A stretch of 64,000 nt of DNA from Lacrimispora defluvii (GTDB lineage: Bacteria > Bacillota > Clostridia > Lachnospirales > Lachnospiraceae). Numbering within the stretch: the stretch's first letter is position 1; each line of letters begins with the position of its first letter. The position numbers and the translations under genes are program-made. The stretch spans positions 1-64,000 of the forward strand of contig JAAOXG010000010.1 in the NCBI GenBank assembly GCA_013036995.1, given 5' to 3'. Under the pieces are notes generated by a model that worked only from the letters and a program-made list of their open reading frames with translations, was not told where the DNA came from and did no database searches. Positions 44,001-54,032 of the stretch are shown in pieces.

Positions 44001-44978
44001 ATGTTAAAATATGTATTGAAACGATTGATCTGGATGATACCGATAGTTCTGGGAGTTGCAATTCTGGTTTTTATTATGATGACCTTCTGCCCGGGAAAGC
44101 CGGAGGAAATTATCCTTGGTCCTTCCGCGACGGAAACAGAACTTGCTGCGAAACGTCTGGAACTGGGACTGGATGATCCGATTGTGCTACGCCTCGGCCG
44201 GTATATGAGTGATGTTTTTATCCATTTTGACCTTGGAAAGTCCTGGCTGACCAATGTGGATATAACCAGTTCTATTAAGGAACGTCTTCCAAGAACATTG
44301 ATGCTGACTATTACTACCTTATTAATATCCGTTGGTATTGGTATTCCATTGGGTGTGATAGCTGCAATCAAGCAGAATAAATGGCAGGATTCCCTGTGTA
44401 TGGTGCTTGCACTGGTTGGTGTGGCAATCCCCAATTTCTGGCTTGCGTTGCTGCTGGTTTTACAGTTTTCTGTAAAACTCAACTGGCTCCCTGCTTTGGG
44501 AATCGGAACCGGGCTGGCCGGTATTAAATTTTACATTCTGCCTGCAATTTCCGGAAGTACAGGAGGTCTTGCAAGCTGCGCCAGACAAACCCGGTCTGCC
44601 ATGTTAGATGTAATCCGTGCTGATTATATCACAACTGCCCGTTCAAAAGGGGTACCGGAACGGGATGTAATTATGAAACATGCCTTAAAAAACAGTTTAA
44701 TCCCTATTATAACTGTTATGGGAACCATGTTTGGCCATTTCCTTGGAGGAGCGATGATCATTGAAACAATCTTTGCTATTCCGGGTATGGGCACCTATAT
44801 TATCGGTGCTGTAAACAGCCGTGATTATCCCATCGTGCAGGGCGGCTCCATTTTCCTTGCAATCACATTCAGCTTCTGTATGCTTGTAGTAGATTTACTT
44901 TATGCACTGGTAGATCCGCGAATCAAGGCACAGTATGCATCAGGCAGGAAGAAAAGGAAGGTGAAAGCAAATGCCTAA
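44001..44978 (+). CDS. ABC transporter permease, DppB/OppB type
   Basis: The 325-residue permease has about six membrane helices, and the EAA loop is recognisable (DYITTARSKGVPERDVIMKHALKNSLIPIITVMG). The N-terminal LKRLIWMIPIVLGVAILVFIMM is typical of OppB. It follows the binding-protein gene by 100 bases. Its last eight bases overlap the second permease gene. Confidence 0.93.
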   Translation: MLKYVLKRLIWMIPIVLGVAILVFIMMTFCPGKPEEIILGPSATETELAAKRLELGLDDPIVLRLGRYMSDVFIHFDLGKSWLTNVDITSSIKERLPRTLMLTITTLLISVGIGIPLGVIAAIKQNKWQDSLCMVLALVGVAIPNFWLALLLVLQFSVKLNWLPALGIGTGLAGIKFYILPAISGSTGGLASCARQTRSAMLDVIRADYITTARSKGVPERDVIMKHALKNSLIPIITVMGTMFGHFLGGAMIIETIFAIPGMGTYIIGAVNSRDYPIVQGGSIFLAITFSFCMLVVDLLYALVDPRIKAQYASGRKKRKVKANA

Positions 44979-45840
44979 GACGACCGGACATGCCAAGAAT
45001 CAGGGTGGTTTTACTGCTGTTATGAGACAGATGAGTAAGAATAAAGCGGCAATGCTTGGCCTTTTAATTCTTTCTACTGAAATCATCCTGGCAATCCTGG
45101 CACCTTACATTATACCTTATGATTATTCCTTTATGGACATGGCAAACATGTTTGCCACACCATCCTTTTCCCATCCGTTTGGATGCGATGATATGGGAAG
45201 AGATATATTCAGCCGTGTGCTTTTTGGTGCAAGGTATTCCATTTCCATCGGTATTATAGCAGTTGCCATTGGTTCCGTTATTGGCTGTACCATTGGTGCA
45301 ATTGCCGGTTATTTCGGCGGACAGGTGGACAATCTCATCATGCGTTTTTTGGATATCATTCAGGCAATTCCGGGAATGCTTTTAATGATCGTTATTTCTG
45401 CCGTACTGGGACCTGGTTATTTTAATACAATCGTGGCATTATCCATAGGAAGTATTTCTGGTATGGCCAGAATGCTCCGGGCCCAGATGCTGAAGGAGAG
45501 GGAAAATGAATACATTGAAGCTGCCCAGTCCATTAACTGTAGCAAATTCCGGATTATTACAAGTCATCTGCTTCCCAACTGTATTTCACCCATGATTGTA
45601 TCTGCCACCATGGGAGTGGCGCAGACCATAACGCTGGCTGCTGGTTTAAGCTTTATCGGTCTTGGTGTTCAGCCTCCTATTCCTGAATGGGGTGCCATGT
45701 TATCAGCAGCCCGCCAGTTTATTCGTCAGGCTCCCCATCTGGTTTATTTTCCGGGACTTGCGATTGCAGTGACGGTACTTGCATTGAATTTACTGGGAGA
45801 CGGCTTAAGAGATGCTCTCGATCCCAAATTGAAGAATTAA
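44971..45840 (+). CDS. ABC transporter permease, DppC/OppC type
   Basis: The 289-residue permease has the N-terminal OppC domain (MRQMSKNKAAMLGLLILSTEIILAILAPYI), the HPFGCDDMGRDIFSRVLFGARYS motif and the EAA loop (EYIEAAQSINCSKFRIITSHLLPNCISPMIV). It pairs with the DppB-type protein to form the membrane channel. Confidence 0.94.
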   Translation: MPKTTGHAKNQGGFTAVMRQMSKNKAAMLGLLILSTEIILAILAPYIIPYDYSFMDMANMFATPSFSHPFGCDDMGRDIFSRVLFGARYSISIGIIAVAIGSVIGCTIGAIAGYFGGQVDNLIMRFLDIIQAIPGMLLMIVISAVLGPGYFNTIVALSIGSISGMARMLRAQMLKERENEYIEAAQSINCSKFRIITSHLLPNCISPMIVSATMGVAQTITLAAGLSFIGLGVQPPIPEWGAMLSAARQFIRQAPHLVYFPGLAIAVTVLALNLLGDGLRDALDPKLKN

Positions 45841-45856
45841 GGAAGGAGGAACAGCT

Positions 45857-46864
45857 GTGCATCAGAAAGAGATCAATACAGATATGCCGTTCCTTTCTAT
45901 AAAGGACTTAAAGGTGGAATACAAATCGGATGGGCAGATTGTCCATGCCGTAAATGATGTAAGCCTTCAGCTTGAGAGGGGAAAAACCCTGGGACTGGTT
46001 GGTGAGACCGGTGCAGGGAAAACTACCATTGCAAAATCAATCCTTAGGATTTTACCCGATGTTGGCAGTCATATTGCAAATGGTGAGATTTACCTGGAAG
46101 GGGAAAATCTCTTGAAATTATCAGAAACTGACATGAGAAAGATCCGTGGAAACAAGGTTTCCATGATATTTCAGGATCCCATGACAGCGTTAAACCCGGT
46201 TCTTCGTGTCGGTGATCAGATCGCTGAGGTAGTGAGTCTGCACAGTGATAACAACAATCGGGCAGAGCATGAAAAACGGGCAAAGGAAATGCTTGAAATT
46301 GTAGGGATTCCTGCAGAGCGCTATTATTCTTATCCCCACCAGTTTTCCGGCGGAATGAAGCAGAGAGTTGTCATTGCCATCGCTCTGGCCTGCAATCCAG
46401 ACCTTCTGCTGGCAGATGAACCAACGACGGCTCTCGATGTGACCATACAGGCTCAGGTGCTTGATCTGATCGCAGAGTTAAGAAACAAATATAACACAGC
46501 CATGCTGCTAATCACTCATGATATGGGTGTGGTTGCACAGGTATGCGATACTGTGGCAGTTATCTATGCAGGCAGCATTATTGAGTATGGAACGAAACAG
46601 CAGATTTTTAAACACCCCTCTCATCCATATACCATTGGATTGTTTGGAGCGATACCTGACATGAATGAGGATGAAGAATGGCTTCACCCCATTGACGGAC
46701 TGCCGCCGGATCCAACCAACCTGCCTCAGGGCTGCTCCTTTGCACCAAGATGCAAATTTGCAACAGATGCATGCCGGAAGGAACCAATCAGCATGTACAA
46801 GACTCAGGATGGACACGACTGCCGCTGCTGCCGTATTGAAGCCGTTATGAAGGGGGAGGATTAA
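45857..46864 (+). CDS. ABC transporter ATPase, DppD/OppD type
   Basis: The 335-residue ATPase has Walker [10 protein letters not shown], signature [12 protein letters not shown], Walker [13 protein letters not shown], His in ITHDMG and the C-terminal oligopeptide/dipeptide extension with a Cys-rich CxPRC-type patch ([14 protein letters not shown]) that may hold a 4Fe-4S cluster in this family. It starts at GTG behind AAGGAGGA. Confidence 0.94.
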   Translation: MHQKEINTDMPFLSIKDLKVEYKSDGQIVHAVNDVSLQLERGKTLGLVGETGAGKTTIAKSILRILPDVGSHIANGEIYLEGENLLKLSETDMRKIRGNKVSMIFQDPMTALNPVLRVGDQIAEVVSLHSDNNNRAEHEKRAKEMLEIVGIPAERYYSYPHQFSGGMKQRVVIAIALACNPDLLLADEPTTALDVTIQAQVLDLIAELRNKYNTAMLLITHDMGVVAQVCDTVAVIYAGSIIEYGTKQQIFKHPSHPYTIGLFGAIPDMNEDEEWLHPIDGLPPDPTNLPQGCSFAPRCKFATDACRKEPISMYKTQDGHDCRCCRIEAVMKGED

Positions 46865-47827
46865 ATGAATCCGGTTATTGAAGTAAAGAATTTAAAAAAA
46901 TATTTTACAACTCCCCGCGGTATGCTTCACGCTGTTGATGACGTCACCTTTACCATTGAAAAAGGACGTACTCTGGGTGTTGTAGGAGAGTCAGGCTGCG
47001 GAAAATCCACCCTGGGAAGAACCATTATCCATCTCCATGAGAGTACAGACGGACAGATTTTATTAAATGGAACGGATGTCACCAATTTAAAGGGGAAGGA
47101 TTTACGGCAGGCCCGTGAAAAAATGCAGATTATATTCCAGGATCCATACTCCTCTCTTGATCCGCGTAAAACCATAGACAGTACAATCCGGGAACCCCTG
47201 ATCGTATCTAGGCGTTTTACAAAAAACCAGATTGATCAGAAAACACAGGAATTAATGGATCTGGTTGGTATAGATGAACGGTTGAGAAAAGCATACCCCC
47301 ATGAACTTGACGGCGGACGCAGACAGCGGGTGGGAATCGCCCGTGCGCTTGCATTAGAGCCAGAGTTTGTGGTATGTGATGAGCCGGTATCCGCACTTGA
47401 TGTATCAATCCAGGCGCAGGTACTCAACCTTTTAAAGAAGCTCCAGAAGGAAAAGGGCCTGACCTATATGTTTGTAACTCATGACATGTCAGTGGTACGC
47501 CATATTTCCGATGATATTTGTGTTATGTACTTAGGACAGGTTGTTGAAAAATGTTCTTCGAAGGAACTGTTTCAAAATCCGCTTCATCCTTATACAAGAG
47601 CATTGCTTTCTGCAATTCCTTCCACAGATATTGATAAACCCAATAAGCGTGAGATTCTGCGCGGTGAAATTACTTCACCGGTCAATCCAAAACCAGGCTG
47701 CCGCTTTGCGGCCCGCTGTCCCTATGCGAAAGAGGAATGCTTAAAACAGCAGAAGCAGGAAGAAGTATCCCCTGGACATTTCGTGACATGCTGCCGCCTG
47801 CAGGAAATAAGTTCCTCGTATAATTAA
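46865..47827 (+). CDS. ABC transporter ATPase, DppF/OppF type
   Basis: The 320-residue ATPase has Walker A GESGCGKST, signature LDGGRRQRVGIARAL (a DGG form instead of SGG), Walker B FVVCDEPVSALD and the C-terminal CRFAARCPYAKEEC patch. It starts directly after the stop of the previous gene. With the two permeases, the DppD type and the binding protein it makes a full importer; a terminator follows. Confidence 0.94.
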   Translation: MNPVIEVKNLKKYFTTPRGMLHAVDDVTFTIEKGRTLGVVGESGCGKSTLGRTIIHLHESTDGQILLNGTDVTNLKGKDLRQAREKMQIIFQDPYSSLDPRKTIDSTIREPLIVSRRFTKNQIDQKTQELMDLVGIDERLRKAYPHELDGGRRQRVGIARALALEPEFVVCDEPVSALDVSIQAQVLNLLKKLQKEKGLTYMFVTHDMSVVRHISDDICVMYLGQVVEKCSSKELFQNPLHPYTRALLSAIPSTDIDKPNKREILRGEITSPVNPKPGCRFAARCPYAKEECLKQQKQEEVSPGHFVTCCRLQEISSSYN

Positions 47828-47830
47828 GGA

Positions 47831-47880
47831 AAAAGACTCCAAAAACGCTAAGGAAGAAACAGTGTTTTTGGAGTCTTTCT
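47831..47880. terminator. Terminator of the isomerase-transporter operon
   Basis: AAAGACTCCAAAAACGCT and AGTGTTTTTGGAGTCTTT form an 18-bp stem with one wobble, with T or A runs on both sides; it also serves the convergent small membrane gene. Confidence 0.88.
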
Positions 47881-47887
47881 GGCAGGA

Positions 47888-48376
47888 TCAGAAATGAAGG
47901 CCGCCTGCGTTATAGGTCTGGATCTTGTTGCTGAACCGCATCTGTATTTCATCTAAGCGCTGTTTGGAATAGGTGAGATAAATCTGGTCCTTTGGCGGCC
48001 AGTGAAGCATCATGTCAAACCGGTCTTCCTCTGTGAGAGCTGTTTTTGAAACGTAGATATAGAGTGAACCGGTATTCTTGGAGTCTTTTCTGGTAAACAG
48101 CTTCGTTCCTGCAACACCCACTTCCCCAACTTCATCCCAGTTAAAGGATTGAAGCGTCTTCCAGGGGAGAAAAGAGCGAACGCCTGTCTGGTCCACACAA
48201 ACGGAAGCGGCGTAGGTCAGCATTGGCTTTACAAAGAGAAGCCCGACCAGAAAAAATACTGCAGCTGACCCCAAACGGTGAATGATGATCAGGCTGATAA
48301 CTATCATAAGAGAAAACAGGACGGTGGCAATGCTCACTGCCGCCTTAAAGGTATCGACAAGGTATGTTTTTTTCAT
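47888..48376 (-). CDS. Small membrane protein with PH-like C-terminus, unknown function
   Basis: The 162-residue protein has two membrane helices (about 13-32 and 37-58), followed by a beta-rich cytoplasmic region that resembles the bacterial PH fold (GVRSFLPWKTLQSFNWDEVGEVGVAG). I do not recognise a family with certainty. It is alone between two convergent/divergent operons of the locus, and an AT-rich motif like that of the neighbouring operons lies upstream (48399), so it may be regulated with them. Confidence 0.68.
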   Translation of the reverse strand: MKKTYLVDTFKAAVSIATVLFSLMIVISLIIIHRLGSAAVFFLVGLLFVKPMLTYAASVCVDQTGVRSFLPWKTLQSFNWDEVGEVGVAGTKLFTRKDSKNTGSLYIYVSKTALTEEDRFDMMLHWPPKDQIYLTYSKQRLDEIQMRFSNKIQTYNAGGLHF

Positions 48377-48398
48377 GTGGTAATAGTCCTCTCATAAA

Positions 48399-48413
48399 AT
48401 TAAACAATTTAAA
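48399..48413. promoter_or_regulatory. AT-rich motif, weaker member of the ROK-operator candidates
   Basis: ATTAAACAATTTAAA matches the 15-bp motif ATTAAAYNAWTTAAW found in front of other units of the locus. It lies between the small membrane gene and the GH3 gene and could act on either. Confidence 0.35.
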
Positions 48414-48501
48414 TAATTAATACCATTATAACCAATGAACGGTATTGTGTCAAATTGCAAAGTTATAAGAAAAAATAAAAAAATAAATGGAGGTATTTGA
48501 T

Positions 48502-50940
48502 ATGGAATTGTACAAGGACCCACATCAACCGATAGAAGCGAGAGTGGAGGATCTTCTTTCCAGAATGACTCTTGAGGAGAAGGTTGCCCAGTTATGCGGT
48601 GATTTACCGGCTTCATTTATTGAAGATGGAAAAGTAAATACAGAGCTTTTAAAAGAAAAATTCCCTGACGGTCATGGCCGTTTTACTCAGTATTCCATTG
48701 TTGGCCTGGTAAGCCCGGAGCAGATTTCCAGAATCAGCAACCAGATCCAGCGTTATTTTGTGGAAGAGACCAGACTGGGAATACCGGTTGCGTTACAGGC
48801 TGAGAATCTTTGCGGTTATCCAGCAGCAGGCGGCACCCTTTTCCCGGCCATGATCAATATGGGATGTACCTGGGAGCCAGAGCTTGCCAGTAAGATGAGT
48901 GAAATTATCGGTCAGGAGAGCCGCAGTGTGGGAATTACCTCCGCCATGAGCCCGGTCATCGATATCGTTCAGGATCCCAGGTGGGGAAGAACTTATGAGA
49001 CCTTTGGAGAAGATCCTTATCTGACCAGTCAGTTCGGCGTTCACTATGTAAAAGGAATGCAGGAGCAGGGTGTCAGCTGTATCGCGAAGCATTTCCTGGG
49101 ATATTCCTCAACACAGGGCGGTTTAAATACTTCAGCATGCCGTATGGGAAAACGGGAGCTTTATGAGATATTTGCAACACCGTTTGAGGCAGCGGATAAG
49201 CTGGCAGGACTGGATGCCATGATGGCGAATTATGGAGAGATAGATGGGCTTCCTGTAATTGTTAATAAGGATATTATTGAAAATCTGCTTCGTAAGACCA
49301 TGGGCTTTGATGGAGTTTTAACGTCTGACGGTGCGGCGGTACTGAAAACCTACCAATACTTCAAGGTTGCCAAAACCTATGAAGAGGCAGGATATCTGGC
49401 AAAAAAAGCGGGTACAGACACAGAAATCCCTGTAGGAGCAGCTTTCCGTCAGCTGCCAGGGTATGTACGCTCTGGCGAACTCAGTGAAGAATGCATCGAT
49501 GCTTCTGTGCGCCGTGTGCTTACCGTAAAATTCAAACACGGTCTGTTTGAGAACCCATATTGCGAAGAAGAGAAGGTTACGATGGCATTAAGCAATGCTT
49601 CAAAGAATGAACTGAGTGAAGAAATTGCAGCCAAATCAATGGTTCTGTTAAAAAATGACGGTGTACTCCCTCTTAAAAAAGGAACTAAGGTGGCGCTGAT
49701 TGGTCCCCATGGGGATTCACTGCGGTATCCGGTAAGCGGTTACACCTATCCGGCATACGTAGAAATGATGAAGGCCGGTGCCAGCGGTCAGTCAACTGGT
49801 TTTAACGGTCTGGCTGATGAGCAGGAAAAAGCACAAAGCAGTGAAAAGAAATACAAAGGTCCTTTTGCAGTCATGTTTGATATGTTCTCAAAGGAAGAAC
49901 AGGACGCCATGAACGATATGGAATCAGCGTTAAGAAGAACGGGAACACGCAGTTTAAAAGAAGTTCTTACAGAGCGTTTCACGGTATCCTATGCACAGGG
50001 CTGCAGCATTATAGGCGAAGAGACTGATGGCTTTGCCGAAGCAGTGGAGGCAGCCAGAGAGTCCGATGTGGTTGTGATGGCATGCGGCGGGAACTCAGGC
50101 TGGGTCAATGTAACCGGAGGTGAGGGCAAGGACCGTCAGTTCCTTGATCTGCCAGGCGTTCAGCAGAAGCTTCTGGAAGCAGTTGCAGCAACAGGCAAAC
50201 CAGTAGTTCTGGTGCTTTATGGACCAGGTGTATTTGCTGTAAACTGGGCACAGGAAAACTGCGGAGCAATCCTGCAGGCATTTATGCCCGGACCGTTTGC
50301 AGGTAAAGTTATTACCGATGTGTTAGACGGTACTACAAATCCAGGAGGAAAGATGACAATGACTGTGCCGAGAACAACCGGACAGATTCCCATCTATTAT
50401 AACCACCGCATCGGGTCCGGTTATAACAGTGGAGGAGATATTACCTCTTCTTCCATCTTTTCCGGGGGTTATGTGGATGGTCCTGCCGATCCGCTCTACT
50501 GTTTCGGTCATGGTCTCAGCTATACCACATTTGAGCTGTCTGATCTCGAATTATCTTCAGCTGAAATTCCCACTGACGGAAAACTGGTAATCAGCTGTAA
50601 TGTAAAAAATACCGGTGATGTGGCTGGTGATGAAGTGGTACAGCTTTATACCAGTTTCACTGAAGCACATGTTACCCGTCCAAACAAGCAGCTTTCCGGC
50701 TTTCTGCGCGTGTCCCTGAAACCAGGAGAGGTAAAACAGGTTGTATTCCATCTGGATATGGCACAATTGGGATATTATAACGAATGCATGGAGTTTGTGG
50801 TTGAGCCGGGAAATATGCATCTTATGGTGGGAACAAGCTCAGCAAATCTTACATTAAACAGCCGTGTGCTGCTGACTGGCAAACCGGCAGATATGATGGG
50901 CAGACGCTCTTATGTGTGCCATGCAGAAGTGCATTCGTGA
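48502..50940 (+). CDS. GH3 beta-glycosidase, cytoplasmic
   Basis: The 812-residue enzyme has the GH3 N-domain (LSRMTLEEKVAQL, then KHFLGYS and the nucleophile Asp in GVLTSDGAAV, about residue 276), the GH3 C-domain (MVLLKNDGVLPLKKG, ACGGNSGWVNVTGGEGKDRQFLDLPGVQQKL) and a C-terminal FnIII-like domain (ISCNVKNTGDVAGDEVVQLY). It has no signal peptide, so it acts on imported glycosides. Most family members cleave beta-glucosides or beta-xylosides; the true substrate is open. The ATG at 48502 is behind GGAGG. It is in one operon with a sulfatase that starts 17 bases later. Confidence 0.92.
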   Translation: MELYKDPHQPIEARVEDLLSRMTLEEKVAQLCGDLPASFIEDGKVNTELLKEKFPDGHGRFTQYSIVGLVSPEQISRISNQIQRYFVEETRLGIPVALQAENLCGYPAAGGTLFPAMINMGCTWEPELASKMSEIIGQESRSVGITSAMSPVIDIVQDPRWGRTYETFGEDPYLTSQFGVHYVKGMQEQGVSCIAKHFLGYSSTQGGLNTSACRMGKRELYEIFATPFEAADKLAGLDAMMANYGEIDGLPVIVNKDIIENLLRKTMGFDGVLTSDGAAVLKTYQYFKVAKTYEEAGYLAKKAGTDTEIPVGAAFRQLPGYVRSGELSEECIDASVRRVLTVKFKHGLFENPYCEEEKVTMALSNASKNELSEEIAAKSMVLLKNDGVLPLKKGTKVALIGPHGDSLRYPVSGYTYPAYVEMMKAGASGQSTGFNGLADEQEKAQSSEKKYKGPFAVMFDMFSKEEQDAMNDMESALRRTGTRSLKEVLTERFTVSYAQGCSIIGEETDGFAEAVEAARESDVVVMACGGNSGWVNVTGGEGKDRQFLDLPGVQQKLLEAVAATGKPVVLVLYGPGVFAVNWAQENCGAILQAFMPGPFAGKVITDVLDGTTNPGGKMTMTVPRTTGQIPIYYNHRIGSGYNSGGDITSSSIFSGGYVDGPADPLYCFGHGLSYTTFELSDLELSSAEIPTDGKLVISCNVKNTGDVAGDEVVQLYTSFTEAHVTRPNKQLSGFLRVSLKPGEVKQVVFHLDMAQLGYYNECMEFVVEPGNMHLMVGTSSANLTLNSRVLLTGKPADMMGRRSYVCHAEVHS

Positions 50941-50957
50941 AAAAAGGAACAGGACTT

Positions 50958-52568
50958 ATGGAAAAAAAACCTCATATTATTATCTTCAATCCCGATGAAA
51001 TGCGTTCTGACTGCCTTGCTCATCTGGGGCAGAATAAGGCCGCCAGGACTCCGTTTTTAGATGAATTTGCCAGGTCGGAAGCTGTATCGTTCCGTAACGC
51101 TTTCTGCCAGAATACGGTATGTGTTCCCAGCCGGTGCAGTTTTTTTACCGGTCTCTACCCCCATGTGGGCGGGCATCGTACCATGCAGCATTTGCTGCGC
51201 AGCCATGAAGCAAGCTTGTTTTCCGAATTGAAGGACGCAGGTTATTATGTTTGGATGAACACCCGGAATGATTTGGTTGCAGGACAGATTCCAGGTCTTA
51301 TGGAAGAGCATGCAACTGAGATCTATTATGGGGAGGAATGTCCCAAGCCGCCGGGGCCGGAAAAAAAGGATTTCAGAGGGCAGATGGGAGATAAGAACTA
51401 TTACTCGCATTATGAAGGCAGGCTGCTGACAGATGAAAACGGAATCCATTATTCCAATGATGACGGAGTGGTGGATGCAGCGATAGAACGGATCTTTCAT
51501 CGGGTAAATGACCAGCCGCTTTGTATGTTTCTTGGTTTAATGTATCCCCATACCCCCTATGCAGTGGAAGAGCCATATTTTTCAGCGATTGACCGAAGCC
51601 TTCTGCCCAGGCGTGCTGCGGCAGGAAGAGATAAGCCGGAAATGGAGTCAGCCCTTAAAAATCTCATGGCTATGGATTCCTATACGGAGGAGGACTGGGA
51701 TGAGCTGCGTGCCTGTTACTTAGGGATGTGCATGAAGGTGGATGAACAGTTCAGACGCTTATGTGATGCACTCAAGGAAGCTGGAATCTACGATGACTGC
51801 GCGATCTTTTTCCTGAGCGACCACGGTGATTATGCAGGTGACTTTGATTTGCCGGAAAAATCCCAGAATACCTTTGAAGATTGTCTCACCAAGGTTCCGC
51901 TGCTCATAAAACCCCCTAAGGGAGAACTGGTTGATGCTGGAATCTCTGATTCTCTGGTAGAGCTGGTGGATTTTTATGCAACTGTGATGGATTATGCCAA
52001 TACAGCCTCCAGCCATGATCACTTTGGAAGGACTCTTAAGCCAGTTCTCAGGGACCGGAGTATAAAGCTGCGCGATTACGTTTTTTGTGAGGGCGGCAGA
52101 ATGCCATGGGAAACACAGGCTGATGAATACCACCCGGCTGCCGGCAGTTCCGGGGTAATCCCAAAAACCAGCATGTACTGGCCAAGACAGACAGCCCAGC
52201 TGGACGCAGATGCCCATTGTAAAGGAACCATGATACGGGATCATTTTTATAAATATGTTCACCGGTCAAATGGACGCCATGAATTTTATGACCTTCAGTC
52301 TGATCCTCTTGAAGAGAATAATGTTTATGGTGAATCTGTACATGAAGCAAAAACAATGGAACTGAAGCTTCGTCTTCTGGACTGGTATCAGCAGACCTGC
52401 GATGTGGTTCCAAGGGATTGTGACAGGCGTTTAAGCGATCGAATGATGTGGGCAAAAATAAAGCAGCATTGTCCGCCGCACCTTGAAAATAAAGTGTGGG
52501 ATATGATCCGGGATGGTAAGGGAATGGCCTATATCATGGCGCAATTGACGGCAGGAGCTGATGAGTAA
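50958..52568 (+). CDS. Cytoplasmic S1-type sulfatase 1
   Basis: The 536-residue protein has the sulfatase signature C55-V-P-S-R59 (CVPSRCSFFTGLYPH), in which the Cys must be changed to formylglycine, metal Asp residues in NPDEMRSD and FFLSDHGDYAGDF, and a late Lys/His region. No signal peptide. The nearest families are the iduronate/choline-sulfatase-like S1 sulfatases, and the ester cleaved here is unknown. ATG 50958 has AAAAAGGAAC. It is 17 bases behind the GH3 gene, so desulfation and deglycosylation are made together. A sulfatase maturase is not in the window. Confidence 0.9.
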   Translation: MEKKPHIIIFNPDEMRSDCLAHLGQNKAARTPFLDEFARSEAVSFRNAFCQNTVCVPSRCSFFTGLYPHVGGHRTMQHLLRSHEASLFSELKDAGYYVWMNTRNDLVAGQIPGLMEEHATEIYYGEECPKPPGPEKKDFRGQMGDKNYYSHYEGRLLTDENGIHYSNDDGVVDAAIERIFHRVNDQPLCMFLGLMYPHTPYAVEEPYFSAIDRSLLPRRAAAGRDKPEMESALKNLMAMDSYTEEDWDELRACYLGMCMKVDEQFRRLCDALKEAGIYDDCAIFFLSDHGDYAGDFDLPEKSQNTFEDCLTKVPLLIKPPKGELVDAGISDSLVELVDFYATVMDYANTASSHDHFGRTLKPVLRDRSIKLRDYVFCEGGRMPWETQADEYHPAAGSSGVIPKTSMYWPRQTAQLDADAHCKGTMIRDHFYKYVHRSNGRHEFYDLQSDPLEENNVYGESVHEAKTMELKLRLLDWYQQTCDVVPRDCDRRLSDRMMWAKIKQHCPPHLENKVWDMIRDGKGMAYIMAQLTAGADE

Positions 52569-52590
52569 AAAGTATAATTAATTTCATGAG

Positions 52591-52623
52591 ATAGAACTGC
52601 ATAACAGAATTATGCAGTTCTAT
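52591..52623 (+). terminator. Hairpin after sulfatase 1 gene
   Basis: ATAGAACTGCATAA and TTATGCAGTTCTAT form a perfect 14-bp stem; the tail TTTGCTCATTTT is only partly T-rich. Confidence 0.7.
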
Positions 52624-52655
52624 TTGCTCATTTTAGTGGTACGAAAGGTAGAAAA

Positions 52656-54032
52656 ATGGATAATAGTATAAATTTAGGTGAAGAAAGAGTAGGAAAGCTG
52701 CTCTTGAAGCTTGCAATACCTTCTGTCATAGCGCAGCTGGTCAGTATGTTATACAATGTGGTGGACAGAATTTATATTGGACATATGCCGGAAACAGGAG
52801 ATATCGCTTTAACCGGTCTGGGACTGTGCTTTCCTGTCATTATGATTATTTCGGCTTTTGCAGCTATGATCGGACAGGGAGGTGCACCGAGAATTGCTAT
52901 TTTTATGGGAAAAGGACAGCAGGAGGCTGCGGAAGAGGTGCTTGGAAATTGTGTGACGGTTTTAATCATTTTATCACTGTTACTAACAATTATTTTAGAA
53001 ATATCATTGGAGCCGGTTTTACGGATATTTGGGGCAAGTGACAACAGCCTGGCATATGCTCTTCCCTATTTGCGTGTTTATATCCTGGGAACTGTTTTTG
53101 TTATGCTTACAATGGGATTAAATGCGCTCATTATTACCCAGGGCTATTCAGGGATCGGCATGGCAACTGTTATAATTGGTGCAATTTTAAATATCCTATT
53201 GGATCCGCTTTTTATCTTTGTATTTAAAATGAGTGTAGTGGGGGCAGCTGTTGCAACTGTTATTTCACAGATGGTATCAGCATTATGGGTATTACATATT
53301 CTGATTTCGTGCAAGACAAATCTAAAAATAAGATCTCATTGCCTGATGATCAGGCCGGCTGTAATAATACCTGTATTATCTTTGGGCTTTTCTACTTTTA
53401 TTATGACAGCTACGGAAAGCGCTTTGAGTATTGTATTTAATATATCACTTGCAAAGTATGGAGGTGATCTGGCAGTTGGAGCAATGACGATTATCGCAAG
53501 TCTTATGCAATTTCAGACGCTTCCCGCTCAAGGGATTGCACAGGGCGCACAACCTATTATAAGTTTTAATTATGGGGCGGGTAAAGTAAAACGAGTTCGG
53601 AAAACATGCCAGTTGTTGTGTTTGTTAGATTTTGGTTACACATTTGTCTTTTGGATTTTGATTTATTGTTTCTCTGAATCATTTGTGAAGATTTTTAATA
53701 ACAGTTCTCAGGAATTAATAACCATATCTGTGGAAGCAATCCATGTTTATTTTGCAGTTTCCGGTATATTTGGAATTTTAATAGCAATTCAGAGGATATT
53801 TAATGCTCTTGGTCAGGCGAAACTGTCTCTTATTATTGCATGTTTAAGAAAACTTGTTTTGCTTATTCCCCTGATTTATCTTTTACCCATGTTTTTTGAT
53901 GATAAGCTGTTTGCTGTGTTTCTGGCAGAGCCAGTCTCTGATTTTTTGTCGATTAGTATTGCAATTGTATTATTTGCTTTGAATATTAAAAAAATTCTTG
54001 TAAGAGAATGTGCTCATGAAGTTATTCGATGA
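52656..54032 (+). CDS. MATE-family efflux transporter
   Basis: The 458-residue protein has about 12 membrane helices and a MepA/NorM-like sequence (LLKLAIPSVIAQLVSMLYNVVDRIYIGHMPETGDIALTGLGLCFP, INALIITQGYS-like LNALIITQGYSGIGMATVIIGAILNILLDPLF). It would use a cation gradient to export a drug, an organic cation or perhaps an aglycone released from the imported glycoside. It is set off by a hairpin from the sulfatase gene, and its last bases overlap the convergent ROK gene. Confidence 0.9.
   Translation: MDNSINLGEERVGKLLLKLAIPSVIAQLVSMLYNVVDRIYIGHMPETGDIALTGLGLCFPVIMIISAFAAMIGQGGAPRIAIFMGKGQQEAAEEVLGNCVTVLIILSLLLTIILEISLEPVLRIFGASDNSLAYALPYLRVYILGTVFVMLTMGLNALIITQGYSGIGMATVIIGAILNILLDPLFIFVFKMSVVGAAVATVISQMVSALWVLHILISCKTNLKIRSHCLMIRPAVIIPVLSLGFSTFIMTATESALSIVFNISLAKYGGDLAVGAMTIIASLMQFQTLPAQGIAQGAQPIISFNYGAGKVKRVRKTCQLLCLLDFGYTFVFWILIYCFSESFVKIFNNSSQELITISVEAIHVYFAVSGIFGILIAIQRIFNALGQAKLSLIIACLRKLVLLIPLIYLLPMFFDDKLFAVFLAEPVSDFLSISIAIVLFALNIKKILVRECAHEVIR

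Noticed and set aside
51759-52262. Minus-strand frame of 167 codons inside sulfatase 1
   Set aside because: No recognisable protein; a shadow of a well-supported gene.
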